Shown here: in pieces, positions 1-8,396 of the stretch
Position numbering within the stretch: position 1 is the stretch's first letter
Layout: the number at the start of each line of letters is the position of its first letter
From: CAYYWP01 sp964475125
GTDB lineage: Bacteria > Desulfobacterota > Binatia > HRBIN30 > CADEER01
NCBI GenBank assembly: GCA_964475125.1
Contig: CAYYWP010000040.1
Coordinates: 1-26,004 of the forward strand
DNA: 26,004 nucleotides
Direction of reading: 5' to 3'
Made by a program: the position numbers and the translations under genes
Notes under the pieces: generated by a model
What the model was told of the DNA's origin: nothing
Database searches by the model: none
Seen by the model: the letters and a program-made list of their open reading frames with translations, nothing else

Positions 1-31
1 CTGACAAGGCCGGCACCCAGGCCAGCGCTCG

Positions 32-196
32 CTAGTGTCCTGTATCCGAAATTCGTTGCCTATATCGGCGAGGCATCGGCGGCCCTGGCAAGGCGGCCGA
101 CGCAGGAATATCTGGCTATATTCCGAGGAGGCCAACGCCGCCAGGGGCGCTGAGGGCCGCCGAGATAGGCAGCGAATTTCGGATACAGGACACTAG
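32..196. repeat. MITE-like long imperfect palindrome
   Basis: The outer arms 32-70 and 158-196 are inverted repeats matching at 37 of 39 positions by eye. Each arm ends in CTAG, which could be a target-site duplication or simply the palindromic end of the arms. The interior continues as a weaker inverted repeat and closes on a 7-bp stem (ggaatat at 105-111, atattcc at 118-124) with a 6-nt loop. There is no ORF of transposase type inside, so the element is non-autonomous if mobile. Size, terminal inverted repeats and short flanking duplication fit a MITE. A large extragenic palindrome of other origin is the alternative. No second copy is seen in this window. Confidence 0.6.
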
Positions 197-386
197 GCCC
201 TCCTGCTCTCGCGCGCCCTGCCGTGCAGACCGGCACGGGTGAGCGGGTCGTCTGGCGCTGCCGCCGGTTAGCGACCGGTGGAAGAACGCCGCTGACCACG
301 CGTCGCCGGGCTCGGGGCTGGTCCTGAGCCCTGCAGCGGGCGCGTGGCTTGCCCGACGCGGGCCCGCGCTTCTACACTGCTGCGCG
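197..386. other. Intergenic, no gene seen
   Basis: This stretch between the palindrome and the histidine kinase holds no convincing coding frame or RNA gene. A TACACT hexamer at 373-378 resembles a -10 box and ends 8 nt before the kinase ATG. It would imply a leaderless or nearly leaderless mRNA, consistent with no visible Shine-Dalgarno sequence, but no -35 box stands out. Confidence 0.3.
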
Positions 387-2885
387 ATGGCACTCCGGCT
401 CGGCTCCGGTTCTGCGAGGCGGGCGGCCGGGGCGGCGTGGCCGTTGCTGATCATCCGCCTCCTGGAGGGGGCGATAGCCATTGCGGCTCTGATCGCCACA
501 CCACGGGGCCTCGCGGCCGACTGGCGTATTGCGGGCGGCGCGATCGCGTACGTCACCTTCAATCTGGCGGTTTGTTGCCACTATCGCCGCGCAGACGGCC
601 GGCGCTGGGTCGTCGGCCTGGATGTCGCAGTGAACGCATTTGCCCTGGCGGCATGCCTCGTGGCTTCCGGCGGTCTGCTGAGCCCGCTCGTGCCGCTGCT
701 GGCGCTGCGAGTGATCTCATACGCGTTGGTGTGGGGGCCTTCGACCGGGGCGGCCGCGGCCCTGACGTCTCTGGGCATGGCGCTGGCCGCGTCGGCGGGG
801 GGCTGGGCGGTTCAGACCCTCACACCTGACGACGTCGGGCTCAGTCGGGAGGCGCTCATCGCCGCCGCGGTCGCGCAGGTGATCGTCAGCGGCGTCCTCG
901 CTGTGCTCTGGCTCGGCCGAACACGCGACGCAAACGTCGCCCTACGGGTCTCCGGGGCCAGCGACCCCTCGGGGGGGCCGGCGGCGGCCACCGCCGCGTT
1001 GGTCGCCGCGAGCGAGGCGCTCGGCCGGCGACCATGGGTCGACGACGCGCTTGCCACGGTCGCGGCCATCGCGCCGTCGGCGATCGGCGCCGATCAGTGC
1101 GAGGTTGCGCTATGGGAGGAGAACGGCCGGTACTACCGCTGCCCCGCGGCCGCGCCCAGTACCGCACCGCAGGCCAGCCAGGCCGAACCGCGACTGGCAG
1201 CAGAAGAGGTGGGCGCACTCGAATGGGCGCGGCGCCTTGGCCACTGCGTAGCCGCGTCGGCGCGTGACGGGCCTCTCGCATCCGAAGCCAGCCCCCGGAG
1301 TGTCCTGATCGCACCGCTAGCCAGCGGCGGGCGCTTCTTCGGCGGCCTGAAGTTCATGCGGCGCGATGGTCGAACCGCCTTTACGCATCGCGACATGCGC
1401 GTCGCCGAGGGCATCGCGGCGCAGATCGCCATGGCGCTGGAGTGCAACCGGTTGGCAGCGGAGGGGCAGCGCTTGGCGCGAGCGCTTGAGAGCAGCGACG
1501 AGGCCGTGCTGGTCACCGACGATCAGCGCCGCATCACCTTTGCCAACGCGGCATTCCTTCGCACCCTCGGGCTGCCGCGCAGCGCGGTGATCGGGCGCGA
1601 TGCGGCGGAGCTCGCCGCCGCGGTGGCGGAGCCGTTGGCGGTGTTCCAGGCGACGCTGCCGCAGCGCAGTTGGCGCGGCGAGACCACGCTGCAGCGCGGT
1701 GACGGGACGGCGATCCCGATTCAGCTCAATGCCAGCCTCGTCCGCGATATCGATGGTCGTGTGCAGGGCGCGGTTGCCATGGTCGAGGACTTGACCGAAG
1801 AGCAGCGCCGACGCGAGCATCTGCAGCGCGCCGACCGCCTCGCCGCCGTCGGCCAGACAGCCGCCGGCATGGCGCACGAGATCAACAACGCCCTCACCGC
1901 CATCCTCGGCCAAACGGCGGATAGCGCCGCTCTGCCAGTGGAGCGCCTGCGCGACGCGCTGGCACGCGTCGAGGTCCAGGCGCATCGGATCGGGGCGATC
2001 CTCCAGGGCGCGCTCGACTTCGCTCGCCCGCACCCGCCCCACTTCGTTCCCGTCGACGTGGCGTCGCTCACGGCGCGGACGCTCGAGCTGGTGCGCCACG
2101 ATCTCGAGCGCGACCGGATTCGGGTCGAGATTGCGCTGCCGCCCGATCTGCCCCTCGTCGAGGCCGATCCGCAGCAGATCCAGCAGGTGCTGCTCAACCT
2201 CTTCGTCAATGCGATCCACGCCATGGCCGGGCGGTCCGATGGACGGTTGTGTGTCACCGGTGCGTGTCAGGGCGATCAACTGGCGCTGCGCATCGTTGAC
2301 AGCGGAGCCGGCATCGACCCGACCGACCTCGGCCGCATCTTCGACCCGTTTTTCTCCACCAAGGCCGAGGGCAGCGGCCTCGGTCTCAGCATCAGCTATG
2401 CGATCGCGCGCGCCCACCGCGGCGACCTGCGAGTCGACAGCCTGCCGGGGCAGGGCGCGACGTTCACCTTGCTCCTGCCCGTCGCGGCAGCCGGCGCGCC
2501 CGCCGCCGTCGAGCGCGCACTGTTGGTGGACGACGACCCCGACGTCGCTGAAGCGCTCATGGCCATGCTGGCCAAGGAGGGATTGCGCGTCACCCGGGCC
2601 GCCACTGCGGCGGAGGGGATGAGCTTGTTGGAGGCGGAAGCGTGGGACGCCGTGTTCCTCGACATCCGCCTGCCTGACCTGCCCGGCCCGGAGGTCTATC
2701 GACGTCTCGCCGAATCGAACGACGCCCTGGCGCAACGCGTCGTCTTCGTCAGCGGCAGCGGCTGGCGCAGCGGGAGCCATCTGCGCCAGGAGTTGCCGCG
2801 ACCCGTGCTGTCGAAGCCCTGTACCCAGGAACAGGTGCGGGACATGGTGCGACAGCTGCGCGCCGCGCGGCCCGCCGCGGCGTGA
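387..2885 (+). CDS. Membrane hybrid histidine kinase (GAF-PAS-HisKA-HATPase-REC)
   Basis: An 832-residue sensor kinase. Residues about 12-190 hold several hydrophobic segments, giving a multi-pass membrane sensor. A GAF-like region follows (about 215-360), then a PAS domain (about 365-480). The dimerisation helix has the phospho-acceptor His497 in AAGMAHEINNALTAIL. The ATPase domain shows the N box (LLNLFVNAIHAM), DSGAGIDP, FDPFFSTK and GSGLGLSIS. A C-terminal receiver (about 715-828) begins ALLVDDDPD, with acceptor Asp759 in FLDIRLPD and Lys in LSKP. Architecture resembles NtrB-like hybrid kinases. No DNA-binding output is present, so phosphate must be relayed to another protein or used for feedback. 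It is the only intact plus-strand gene and converges on tatD with 5 nt between stops. Ligand and partner are unknown. Confidence 0.93.
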   Translation: MALRLGSGSARRAAGAAWPLLIIRLLEGAIAIAALIATPRGLAADWRIAGGAIAYVTFNLAVCCHYRRADGRRWVVGLDVAVNAFALAACLVASGGLLSPLVPLLALRVISYALVWGPSTGAAAALTSLGMALAASAGGWAVQTLTPDDVGLSREALIAAAVAQVIVSGVLAVLWLGRTRDANVALRVSGASDPSGGPAAATAALVAASEALGRRPWVDDALATVAAIAPSAIGADQCEVALWEENGRYYRCPAAAPSTAPQASQAEPRLAAEEVGALEWARRLGHCVAASARDGPLASEASPRSVLIAPLASGGRFFGGLKFMRRDGRTAFTHRDMRVAEGIAAQIAMALECNRLAAEGQRLARALESSDEAVLVTDDQRRITFANAAFLRTLGLPRSAVIGRDAAELAAAVAEPLAVFQATLPQRSWRGETTLQRGDGTAIPIQLNASLVRDIDGRVQGAVAMVEDLTEEQRRREHLQRADRLAAVGQTAAGMAHEINNALTAILGQTADSAALPVERLRDALARVEVQAHRIGAILQGALDFARPHPPHFVPVDVASLTARTLELVRHDLERDRIRVEIALPPDLPLVEADPQQIQQVLLNLFVNAIHAMAGRSDGRLCVTGACQGDQLALRIVDSGAGIDPTDLGRIFDPFFSTKAEGSGLGLSISYAIARAHRGDLRVDSLPGQGATFTLLLPVAAAGAPAAVERALLVDDDPDVAEALMAMLAKEGLRVTRAATAAEGMSLLEAEAWDAVFLDIRLPDLPGPEVYRRLAESNDALAQRVVFVSGSGWRSGSHLRQELPRPVLSKPCTQEQVRDMVRQLRAARPAAA

Positions 2886-2895
2886 GGGGCTCACG
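2881..2895. terminator. Short hairpin between convergent stop codons
   Basis: The stem cgtgag/ctcacg (6 bp, 3-nt loop) spans the stop codons of the converging kinase and tatD genes. There is no T tract on either strand, so if it stops transcription it does so weakly or with Rho. It may be a chance palindrome. Confidence 0.25.
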
Positions 2896-3754
2896 GCGCC
2901 ACGGGCGCCCGCGCGCCCGCGCGCGCATCCGCGAGACGAAAGAGCCGTTCGGTGTTGGCGCGCGTCGCCTCGGCCAGGCGTTCGAGTGACTCGCCGCGCA
3001 CGGCGGCGACGGTAGCCGCGGTCCAGGCGAGCAACGCCGGTTCGTTGCGGCGACCGCGGTAGGGGACGGGAGCGAGAAACGGCGCGTCGGTTTCGATCAT
3101 CAGCCGGTCGAGCGGGACCAGACGGGCGGCGGCGCGCGGGCCTTCGGCCGTCTTGAAGGTGACGATGCCGCTGAAGGAGAGAGAGAAGCCGAGATCGAGA
3201 AAGCGGCGCGCGCTCGCCGCGTCGCCGGAGAAACAATGGATCACGCCCCCGATCTCCGCCGCGCGCTCGGCGCGCAGGATGTCCACGGCGTCGTCATCGG
3301 CCTCGCGCAAGTGCACGACCAGCGGTCGCTGGAGGCGATGTGCCAGGGTGATGAAGCGAGCGAACGCGGCGCGCTGCTGGGGGCGCGGCGAATGGTCGTA
3401 GTGGTAGTCCAACCCCGTCTCGCCGATGGCGACGACCCGAGGGTGGTGCGCCAACGCCGTGAGCTCCGCGATCGTCCCCTCACTCACCATCGACGCCTCG
3501 TGCGGATGCACGCCGACCGTCGCGAACACCTCCGGCCACGTATCGGCGAGGGCGATGGCATCGCGGTTGGCGTCAAACCGGCCGCTGGCGCCTATGGTGA
3601 TCATGGTCTCGACGCCGCCGCGGCGCGCGCGCGCCAGCACGGTGGCTCGATCGGCGGCGAAGTCGTGGTCGAGATGGCAGTGCGAATCGATCAGCGAGGC
3701 ACCGGCCGGCAGCGGGGGCAGCTCGGGCTCGCCGTCCAACGCTTTCCACGCCAT
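2891..3754 (-). CDS. tatD: TatD-family metal-dependent deoxyribonuclease
   Basis: A 287-residue TIM-barrel hydrolase of the TatD family, cytoplasmic, acting on DNA ends in characterised members (3'-5' exonuclease, repair). Metal ligands are visible: H25 and H27 in DSHCHLD, E112 in GETGLD, His in VVHLREA, His in HCFSG, and Asp in ETDAPFLAP. Length is slightly above the usual 255-265 because of about 20 residues before DSHCHLD, so the true start may be internal, although no better ATG is seen. It is the last gene of the tmk-holB-ricT-metG-tatD run, 47 nt after metG. The metG-tatD neighbourhood is conserved in many bacteria, including Bacillus. Confidence 0.93.
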   Translation of the reverse strand: MAWKALDGEPELPPLPAGASLIDSHCHLDHDFAADRATVLARARRGGVETMITIGASGRFDANRDAIALADTWPEVFATVGVHPHEASMVSEGTIAELTALAHHPRVVAIGETGLDYHYDHSPRPQQRAAFARFITLAHRLQRPLVVHLREADDDAVDILRAERAAEIGGVIHCFSGDAASARRFLDLGFSLSFSGIVTFKTAEGPRAAARLVPLDRLMIETDAPFLAPVPYRGRRNEPALLAWTAATVAAVRGESLERLAEATRANTERLFRLADARAGARAPVAP

Positions 3755-3801
3755 GCGCGTCGCGCGGACCTACGGGCGGGGCCCTGGCGCGGCGCGTCCG
3801 C

Positions 3802-5340
3802 TCACGCCGCCTCCAGCTCGATGCGCGGGAACAGCATCTGCGCCGGCTTGGTGACGTGACCGGCGCCGAGCGCCGTGCCCCACTGCCAGTCGGCCGGCAA
3901 ACCGCCGCTGGCGGCGAGGTCCAGCCAGGCGAGGATCTTGGCCGCGCTCTCCGGCATGAAGGGCGCCACCTGTTCGGCGATAACGTACAGGGCTTCGAGC
4001 AGATGATGGAGCACCGCGCCGGCGCGCGGCCGGCTGCCGGGATCCTTGACCAGGGTGAAGGGCGCCGTGGTGACGATGTACTTGTTGGCGGCATCGATGG
4101 CGCGCCACAGCGCTTCGAGGGCGCGGTGCAGGGCGAGCTGCTCGACGTGTCGCGGCATCTCGGCCACCGCGGCGGCGAAGGCGTTGACGAGCTCCGTGTC
4201 CTCGCGGGTCCAGTCGCCGAGCGGCTGCACGACGCCGTCGAAGTAGCGCTGCTGCATCGCCAGGGTGCGACTGACCAGGTTGCCGAGGTTGTTGGCGAGG
4301 TCGGCGTTGATGCGCGTGACGAAGGCGTCCTCGCTGAAGGTCGCGTCCTGGCCGAAAGCCATTTCGCGCAGCAGGAAGTAGCGGAAGGCATCCATGCCGA
4401 AGCGCTGCTGCATGTCGAGCGGCCGAATGACGTTGCCGAGGCTCTTCGACATCTTGCTGTCGCCGCGCGTCCAGTAGCCGTGCACGCACAGGCCCTTGAA
4501 CAGCGGCACGCCGGCGCTCATCAACATCGTCGGCCAGAAGATGCCGTGCGGCTTGACGATGTCCTTGCCGATCACGTGCTGCGCCAGCGGCCACCAGTCG
4601 TCGACGCCGTCCGGGTGAAGGAACCGGATGGCACTCAGATAGTTGGTCAGCGCGTCGCACCACACGTAGGCGACGTACCGGGCGTCGAACGGGAGCTCGA
4701 TGCCCCAGCTGAGGCGCGTTTTCGGCCGCGAAATGCAGAGGTCGCCCAACACCTCGGCCCGCAGCATGGCCAGCACCTCGTTGCGGTAGCGCTCCGGTCG
4801 GATGCGGTCTGGGTGTGCCTCGAGGTCGTCGACCAGCCGTTGTTGGTACCGGCTCATGCGGAAGAAGTAGTTCTCCTCCTCGACGTAGGTCGGCGCGATC
4901 TGGTGGTCGGGGCACTTGCCATCGACCAGCTCCTTGTCGGTGTAGAAGCGCTCGCAGCCGGTGCAGTACAGACCGCCGTAGCGACCGAAGTAGACGTCGC
5001 CGGCGGCGTGCATGCGGCGCAGCAGGTCCTGCACCGTGGCGACATGATACGCGTCGGTGGTGCGGATGAAGTGGTCGTAACGCAGGCCGCAGCGATCCCA
5101 GGTGTCGCGGAACAGGTGGCTGATGCGATCGGCGTGGGCGCGCGGGGTGGCGCCGACGGCCGCGGCGGCCTGCACGATCTTCTCGCCGTGCTCGTCGGTC
5201 CCGGTGAGAAAGATGACCGCATCGCCGCGGGCGCGATACCAGCGCGCCAGCGTATCGACGACCACGGTGGTGTAGGTGTGGCCGAGGTGGGGCTCGGCGT
5301 TGACGTAGTACAGCGGCGTGGTGAGGTAGACGCGGCCCAT
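3802..5340 (-). CDS. metG: Methionyl-tRNA synthetase
   Basis: This 512-residue class I synthetase charges tRNA-Met in the cytoplasm. The ATP-binding HIGH-type motif is HLGH at 18-21 and the second signature is KMSKS at 296-300. A single zinc knuckle is present (CTGC followed by CPDH, near residues 127-148), as in the short MetG type. The C-terminal tRNA-binding (EMAP-like) appendix found in longer MetG proteins is absent; the protein ends after the anticodon-binding helical domain. The gene starts 12 nt downstream of ricT, so co-transcription is likely. No frameshift or unusual residue was seen. Confidence 0.97.
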   Translation of the reverse strand: MGRVYLTTPLYYVNAEPHLGHTYTTVVVDTLARWYRARGDAVIFLTGTDEHGEKIVQAAAAVGATPRAHADRISHLFRDTWDRCGLRYDHFIRTTDAYHVATVQDLLRRMHAAGDVYFGRYGGLYCTGCERFYTDKELVDGKCPDHQIAPTYVEEENYFFRMSRYQQRLVDDLEAHPDRIRPERYRNEVLAMLRAEVLGDLCISRPKTRLSWGIELPFDARYVAYVWCDALTNYLSAIRFLHPDGVDDWWPLAQHVIGKDIVKPHGIFWPTMLMSAGVPLFKGLCVHGYWTRGDSKMSKSLGNVIRPLDMQQRFGMDAFRYFLLREMAFGQDATFSEDAFVTRINADLANNLGNLVSRTLAMQQRYFDGVVQPLGDWTREDTELVNAFAAAVAEMPRHVEQLALHRALEALWRAIDAANKYIVTTAPFTLVKDPGSRPRAGAVLHHLLEALYVIAEQVAPFMPESAAKILAWLDLAASGGLPADWQWGTALGAGHVTKPAQMLFPRIELEAA

Positions 5341-5352
5341 CCTGGCGCCCCG

Positions 5353-6195
5353 TCACGGCGCTTTCTTGGCGACGAGGTCTTCGAGCGACGCTTCGACTTC
5401 GAGGTCGTCGTCGGCGCGGCGGATGACCACGCGCTGGGCGAGGGTGTTGTGCCGCACCACCACCCCGTTGCCCTTCACCGACTCCACCGCTTTGCCGAGC
5501 GCCGGCAGCGCGCGCCCGAGCTCGCGGTAGGTCTCGTACTCATAGCGCAGACAGCACTTCAGTCGCCCGCACATGCCGGCCAGCTTGGACGGGTTGAGCG
5601 AGAGGCCTTGCTCTTTGGCCATCTTGACCGACACCGAGCTGAAGTCGCGCAGCCAGCTCGAGCAACACAGCTCGCGCCCGCACGGTCCGACGCCGCCGAT
5701 CAGCTTGGTCTGGTCGCGGTGGCCGATCTGTTTCATCTCGACGCGCGTGTGCAGCGTTTGCGCCAGGTCGCGCACGAGGTCGCGAAAGTCGATGCGCTCC
5801 TCGGCGAAGAAATAGAACACGACTTTCGACCCGTCGAAGGTGTATTCGCTGGTGATCAGCTTCATCGTCAATCCGCGCTCGCGGATGCGGTGCGCGCAGG
5901 TGCGGCGCGCTTCCGCGGCGCGACGCAAGTTGGCTTCCTCGCGCGCCAGCTCACGGTGATCGGCGCGTTTGATCACCCGCGGCAACCCCCCGGCGATCCG
6001 CGCGTCGACGACATGAGGGGCCACGGCGATCGTGGCCAAGTCGGTGCCGCGGGCGATCTGCACGACGACGCGGTCGCCGACGCGCAGGGCGAGCCCACCG
6101 GCGTCGTACTCGTGCACCGACCCCGTGGGGCGGAACTGCACCCCGACGACGGCGATGCTCGCGGTCGGTGCGGTCGGCTCGGAGAGCTCGCTCAT
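5353..6195 (-). CDS. ricT: PSP1-domain protein RicT (YaaT)
   Basis: This 280-residue protein has the PSP1 domain of RicT/YaaT. Two CGxxxCC clusters are seen: C172, C177, C178 (GPCGRELCC) and C209, C214, C215 (MCGRLKCC). In Bacillus the Ric proteins carry [4Fe-4S] clusters and assist RNase Y in mRNA processing, and affect sporulation, competence and biofilm. Its role outside Firmicutes is not settled. The N-terminal half has a small beta domain (GSVHEYDAGGLALRVGDRVV). I chose ATG 6195 over ATG 6201 because it overlaps the holB stop as ATGA, matching the other junctions of this operon. Position between holB and metG copies the Bacillus gene order. Confidence 0.92.
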   Translation of the reverse strand: MSELSEPTAPTASIAVVGVQFRPTGSVHEYDAGGLALRVGDRVVVQIARGTDLATIAVAPHVVDARIAGGLPRVIKRADHRELAREEANLRRAAEARRTCAHRIRERGLTMKLITSEYTFDGSKVVFYFFAEERIDFRDLVRDLAQTLHTRVEMKQIGHRDQTKLIGGVGPCGRELCCSSWLRDFSSVSVKMAKEQGLSLNPSKLAGMCGRLKCCLRYEYETYRELGRALPALGKAVESVKGNGVVVRHNTLAQRVVIRRADDDLEVEASLEDLVAKKAP

Positions 6196-7151
6196 ACCCA
6201 TCCGCCGCGCGCCAGGCGCAGCGCCAGTGCCTCGCCGAGGAGCGCGCGATTCGGGTTGCGCCGCCGCAGGGTGCGTAGCGCCTCGCCGATCACTTCGGCG
6301 CGCCCGACGGCCTGCGCCAAGCGGGCGGCGTCGCGCTGGCGCGCGGCGTCGATCCCCTCTGCATGGCAGGTGGCCAACAGCCCTTCGAGTCGGGCTGCTG
6401 TCTCCGCTTCTGTCCGTCCGAGCGCCGCGCTCATTGCGAGCACCGATGCATACCGGCCGCCCCGCAGGGCCGCAAGCCGCCCGGAGACGTCGCCGCGGGC
6501 GGTGTCCTGGCCGAGACCGCGCCAGGCCAGCGCGTGGCCCGGGCTGCCGTCCGCCATGTCTACCAGACCCTCGACCTCACCGGGCGGCACGCCGGCGGCG
6601 ATCAGCGCGTCAGCGACCTCCGCCCGCGCCAGCGGGCGGAAGGCAATCCGGTGACAGCGCGAGCGCACGGTCGTCAGCAGCGACCCGGGGGTCGCCGTGA
6701 TCAGCATGATGAGTGCTAGTCCCGGCGGTTCCTCGAGGGTTTTGAGCAGGGCGTTCTGGGCCGCCAGCGACAGCCGTTCGGCGTCGTCGATGATGGCGAC
6801 CTTGCGCCTCGCGCTCAGCGCGCGCAGTTGGGCAAAGCGCTTGAGCGCCCGCGCCTGCTCGACGCCGATTTCTTTCTGCCGCGACTCCTTGCCGCTGCTC
6901 GACTGCGGTGGGCTGATCAGAAGCAGGTCGGGATGCGACCCGGCGGCGATCTGCCGACAGCCGTTGCACTCGCCGCACGGCGCCGCGGCGGCCGCGCAAG
7001 CGACCCGCGCCGCCAGTCGCCGCGCCAGCAGAGCCTTGCCAATCCCCGGCGGGCCGGCGAACAGGAGGGCGTGTGGCAAGCGGTCGCCGTCGAGCGCTGC
7101 GCTCAGGCGAGCCCAGACCGCCTGGTGACCAAAGACGATCGGCAGGCTCAT
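6192..7151 (-). CDS. holB: DNA polymerase III delta-prime subunit
   Basis: This is a 319-residue AAA+ clamp-loader subunit that helps load the beta clamp during replication. It has a Walker A motif GPPGIGKA at 33-40, a four-cysteine zinc module (C52, C59, C62, C65; the last three in CGECNGC), a Walker B-like region VAIIDDAERLS, and the sensor/arginine-finger region TVRSRC. The ATG at 7151 overlaps the tmk stop (ATGA) and the gene's own stop overlaps the ricT ATG in the same way, so translation is probably coupled. Upstream in-frame ATGs lie inside tmk and give a sequence unrelated to HolB. The Walker A lysine is kept, as in gamma/tau-like family members. Confidence 0.94.
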   Translation of the reverse strand: MSLPIVFGHQAVWARLSAALDGDRLPHALLFAGPPGIGKALLARRLAARVACAAAAAPCGECNGCRQIAAGSHPDLLLISPPQSSSGKESRQKEIGVEQARALKRFAQLRALSARRKVAIIDDAERLSLAAQNALLKTLEEPPGLALIMLITATPGSLLTTVRSRCHRIAFRPLARAEVADALIAAGVPPGEVEGLVDMADGSPGHALAWRGLGQDTARGDVSGRLAALRGGRYASVLAMSAALGRTEAETAARLEGLLATCHAEGIDAARQRDAARLAQAVGRAEVIGEALRTLRRRNPNRALLGEALALRLARGGWV

Positions 7152-7777
7152 GCGCGGTCGATGACGGCGTGAACCGCCCGCAGGACCTCCGCCTGTACTG
7201 CGTCGGCGGGCTGCGTGGAGTCGATGACGCGCCAGGTCGCCGGCGCGGCGGCCGCTTGGGCGTGGAAGCCGGCGCGGACTCGCTCGTGGAACGCCGCCAC
7301 TTCGGCATGGAAACGATCGCTGCCGCGGGCGCGCGCGAGCCCGATCTCGACCGGGCAATCGAGCAGAATGTTCAACTCCGGGCTGAGCGCGCCACGCGCC
7401 CATCGGTCGGCATTCCGCACCATCTCGAGGTCGAGGCCGCGGCCGTACCCTTGGTAGGCGATGGTCGAGGCCGAGTAGCGGTCGGTGAGCACGACGGCAC
7501 CAGCGGCGAGTGCCGGCGCGATCACCTCGGCGACATGCTGCGCGCGATCGGCCAGATACAAGAAGAGCTCGGTCAGCGGCGCCGGCAGGGGGCGGCGCGC
7601 CTGCAGCAGCAACTCGCGCAGCTCGCCGCCGAGTGCCGTGGCTCCGGGCTCGAAGGTGACCTCCACCGTGCGCCCATCGGCGCGCAAGGCGGCGGCGGCG
7701 CGCCCGATCTGGGTCGATTTTCCGGCTCCCTCGGGGCCTTCGAAGGCGATCAGGCAGCCGGTGCGGACCGCAGGCAT
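7148..7777 (-). CDS. tmk: Thymidylate kinase
   Basis: This 209-residue P-loop kinase phosphorylates dTMP to dTDP. It has GPEGAGKST at 14-22, the DRY motif in LTDRYSAST, and an arginine-rich lid region (RARGSDRFHAE). Length is normal for the family. ATG 7777 is chosen; an in-frame GTG at 7792 would add five residues with no added homology. Its stop overlaps the holB start (ATGA). It leads the housekeeping run tmk-holB-ricT-metG-tatD and lies 86 nt downstream of a response-regulator gene that might share its transcript. Confidence 0.96.
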   Translation of the reverse strand: MPAVRTGCLIAFEGPEGAGKSTQIGRAAAALRADGRTVEVTFEPGATALGGELRELLLQARRPLPAPLTELFLYLADRAQHVAEVIAPALAAGAVVLTDRYSASTIAYQGYGRGLDLEMVRNADRWARGALSPELNILLDCPVEIGLARARGSDRFHAEVAAFHERVRAGFHAQAAAAPATWRVIDSTQPADAVQAEVLRAVHAVIDRA

Positions 7778-7863
7778 GGCGCGTGTGTACACTGCCCGGC
7801 GCGCAACGGTCCAGGATGGTTCATCACCGCGGCGCGCCAGTCGACGGCCGCCGGGCGGCGGGC

Positions 7864-8259
7864 TCAGGCGTTCTCGGCCGGCGGAAGGTCGGCGCGCCCG
7901 AGTACCAGCTCGACGCCGAACAGCAGCTGTTTCGAGGTGTAGGGCTTGGTGATGTAATAGTCGGCGCCGTACTGGTAGCCGGTCATCACGTCGTCGTCGT
8001 GTCCCTTCGCCGTGACCAGGATGACCGGGACGCGCGAGGTGGCGTGGTTGCCCTTGAGGCGCTCGAGGACCTCGTAGCCGTTCATCTCCGGCATCATCAC
8101 GTCGAGCAGTACGAGCGCCGGCGCGCTGCGCTGCACCGCCTGCAGCGCTTCGGCCCCGCTCCTCGCCGTGACCACGGAGAAGCCCTTGGTGGCGAGCATC
8201 GTTTGCAACAACAGGAGTGTGTCTTGGTCGTCGTCGACCACCAGGATTGTCCGGTTCAT
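7864..8259 (-). CDS. Single-domain response regulator
   Basis: This 131-residue stand-alone receiver has the acidic pocket D9-D11 (VVDDDQD), acceptor Asp53 (LVLLDVMMPEMNGYE), Thr83 (VTAK) and Lys105 (ITKPY). No output domain follows, only about 20 residues of helix. Such proteins relay phosphate or act by protein-protein contact. The ORF extends upstream to 8403, but that part would run through the end of the preceding gene and carries no homology, so ATG 8259 (MNRTILVVDDD) is preferred. The partner kinase is unknown; the hybrid kinase at 387-2885 is the only kinase in view. Confidence 0.92.
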   Translation of the reverse strand: MNRTILVVDDDQDTLLLLQTMLATKGFSVVTARSGAEALQAVQRSAPALVLLDVMMPEMNGYEVLERLKGNHATSRVPVILVTAKGHDDDVMTGYQYGADYYITKPYTSKQLLFGVELVLGRADLPPAENA

Positions 8260-8369
8260 AAAGAAATCCGCGCCCCAGCCCACCGTGTAGCGCCGCAAAG
8301 TAGCAGTTTTCACGGCCTCCCGCAGCGGCTTTTTTTGCTGGCCGCCCTGGGCCCCGATTGGCCTGGAGA

Positions 8370-8396
8370 CCACTCCCCCATCAGAGGGGGGAGTGG
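8370..8396 (-). terminator. Hairpin spanning the stop codon of the reductase-acyltransferase gene
   Basis: A perfect 10-bp stem (ccactccccc at 8370-8379, gggggagtgg at 8387-8396) with a 7-nt loop lies across the stop codon of the minus-strand gene ending at 8381. No T tract follows on the minus strand. It may be a Rho-independent-like or mRNA-stabilising 3' structure. Confidence 0.4.

Noticed and set aside
1317..3236. Long open frame of 639 codons on the minus strand opposite the histidine kinase
   Set aside because: It is antisense to a gene with full kinase and receiver motifs, is rich in Arg/Gly/Ala/His and shows no family motif. Long antisense frames are expected at this GC content.
3856..6654. 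932-codon plus-strand open frame across metG, ricT and part of holB
   Set aside because: It is the complement of three well-recognised genes; composition is Asp/Val/His/Arg-rich shadow sequence with no domain.
7152..7403. N-terminal extension of holB by 84 codons
   Set aside because: It runs through tmk in another frame and has Arg/Pro-rich shadow composition. The ATG overlapping the tmk stop gives a standard HolB N-terminus.
8321..8340. Seven-T run on the plus strand after a small GC stem, as a plus-strand terminator
   Set aside because: No plus-strand gene ends nearby and the stem (ccgc/gcgg) is only 4 bp. On the minus strand it is an A tract and would not terminate transcripts.
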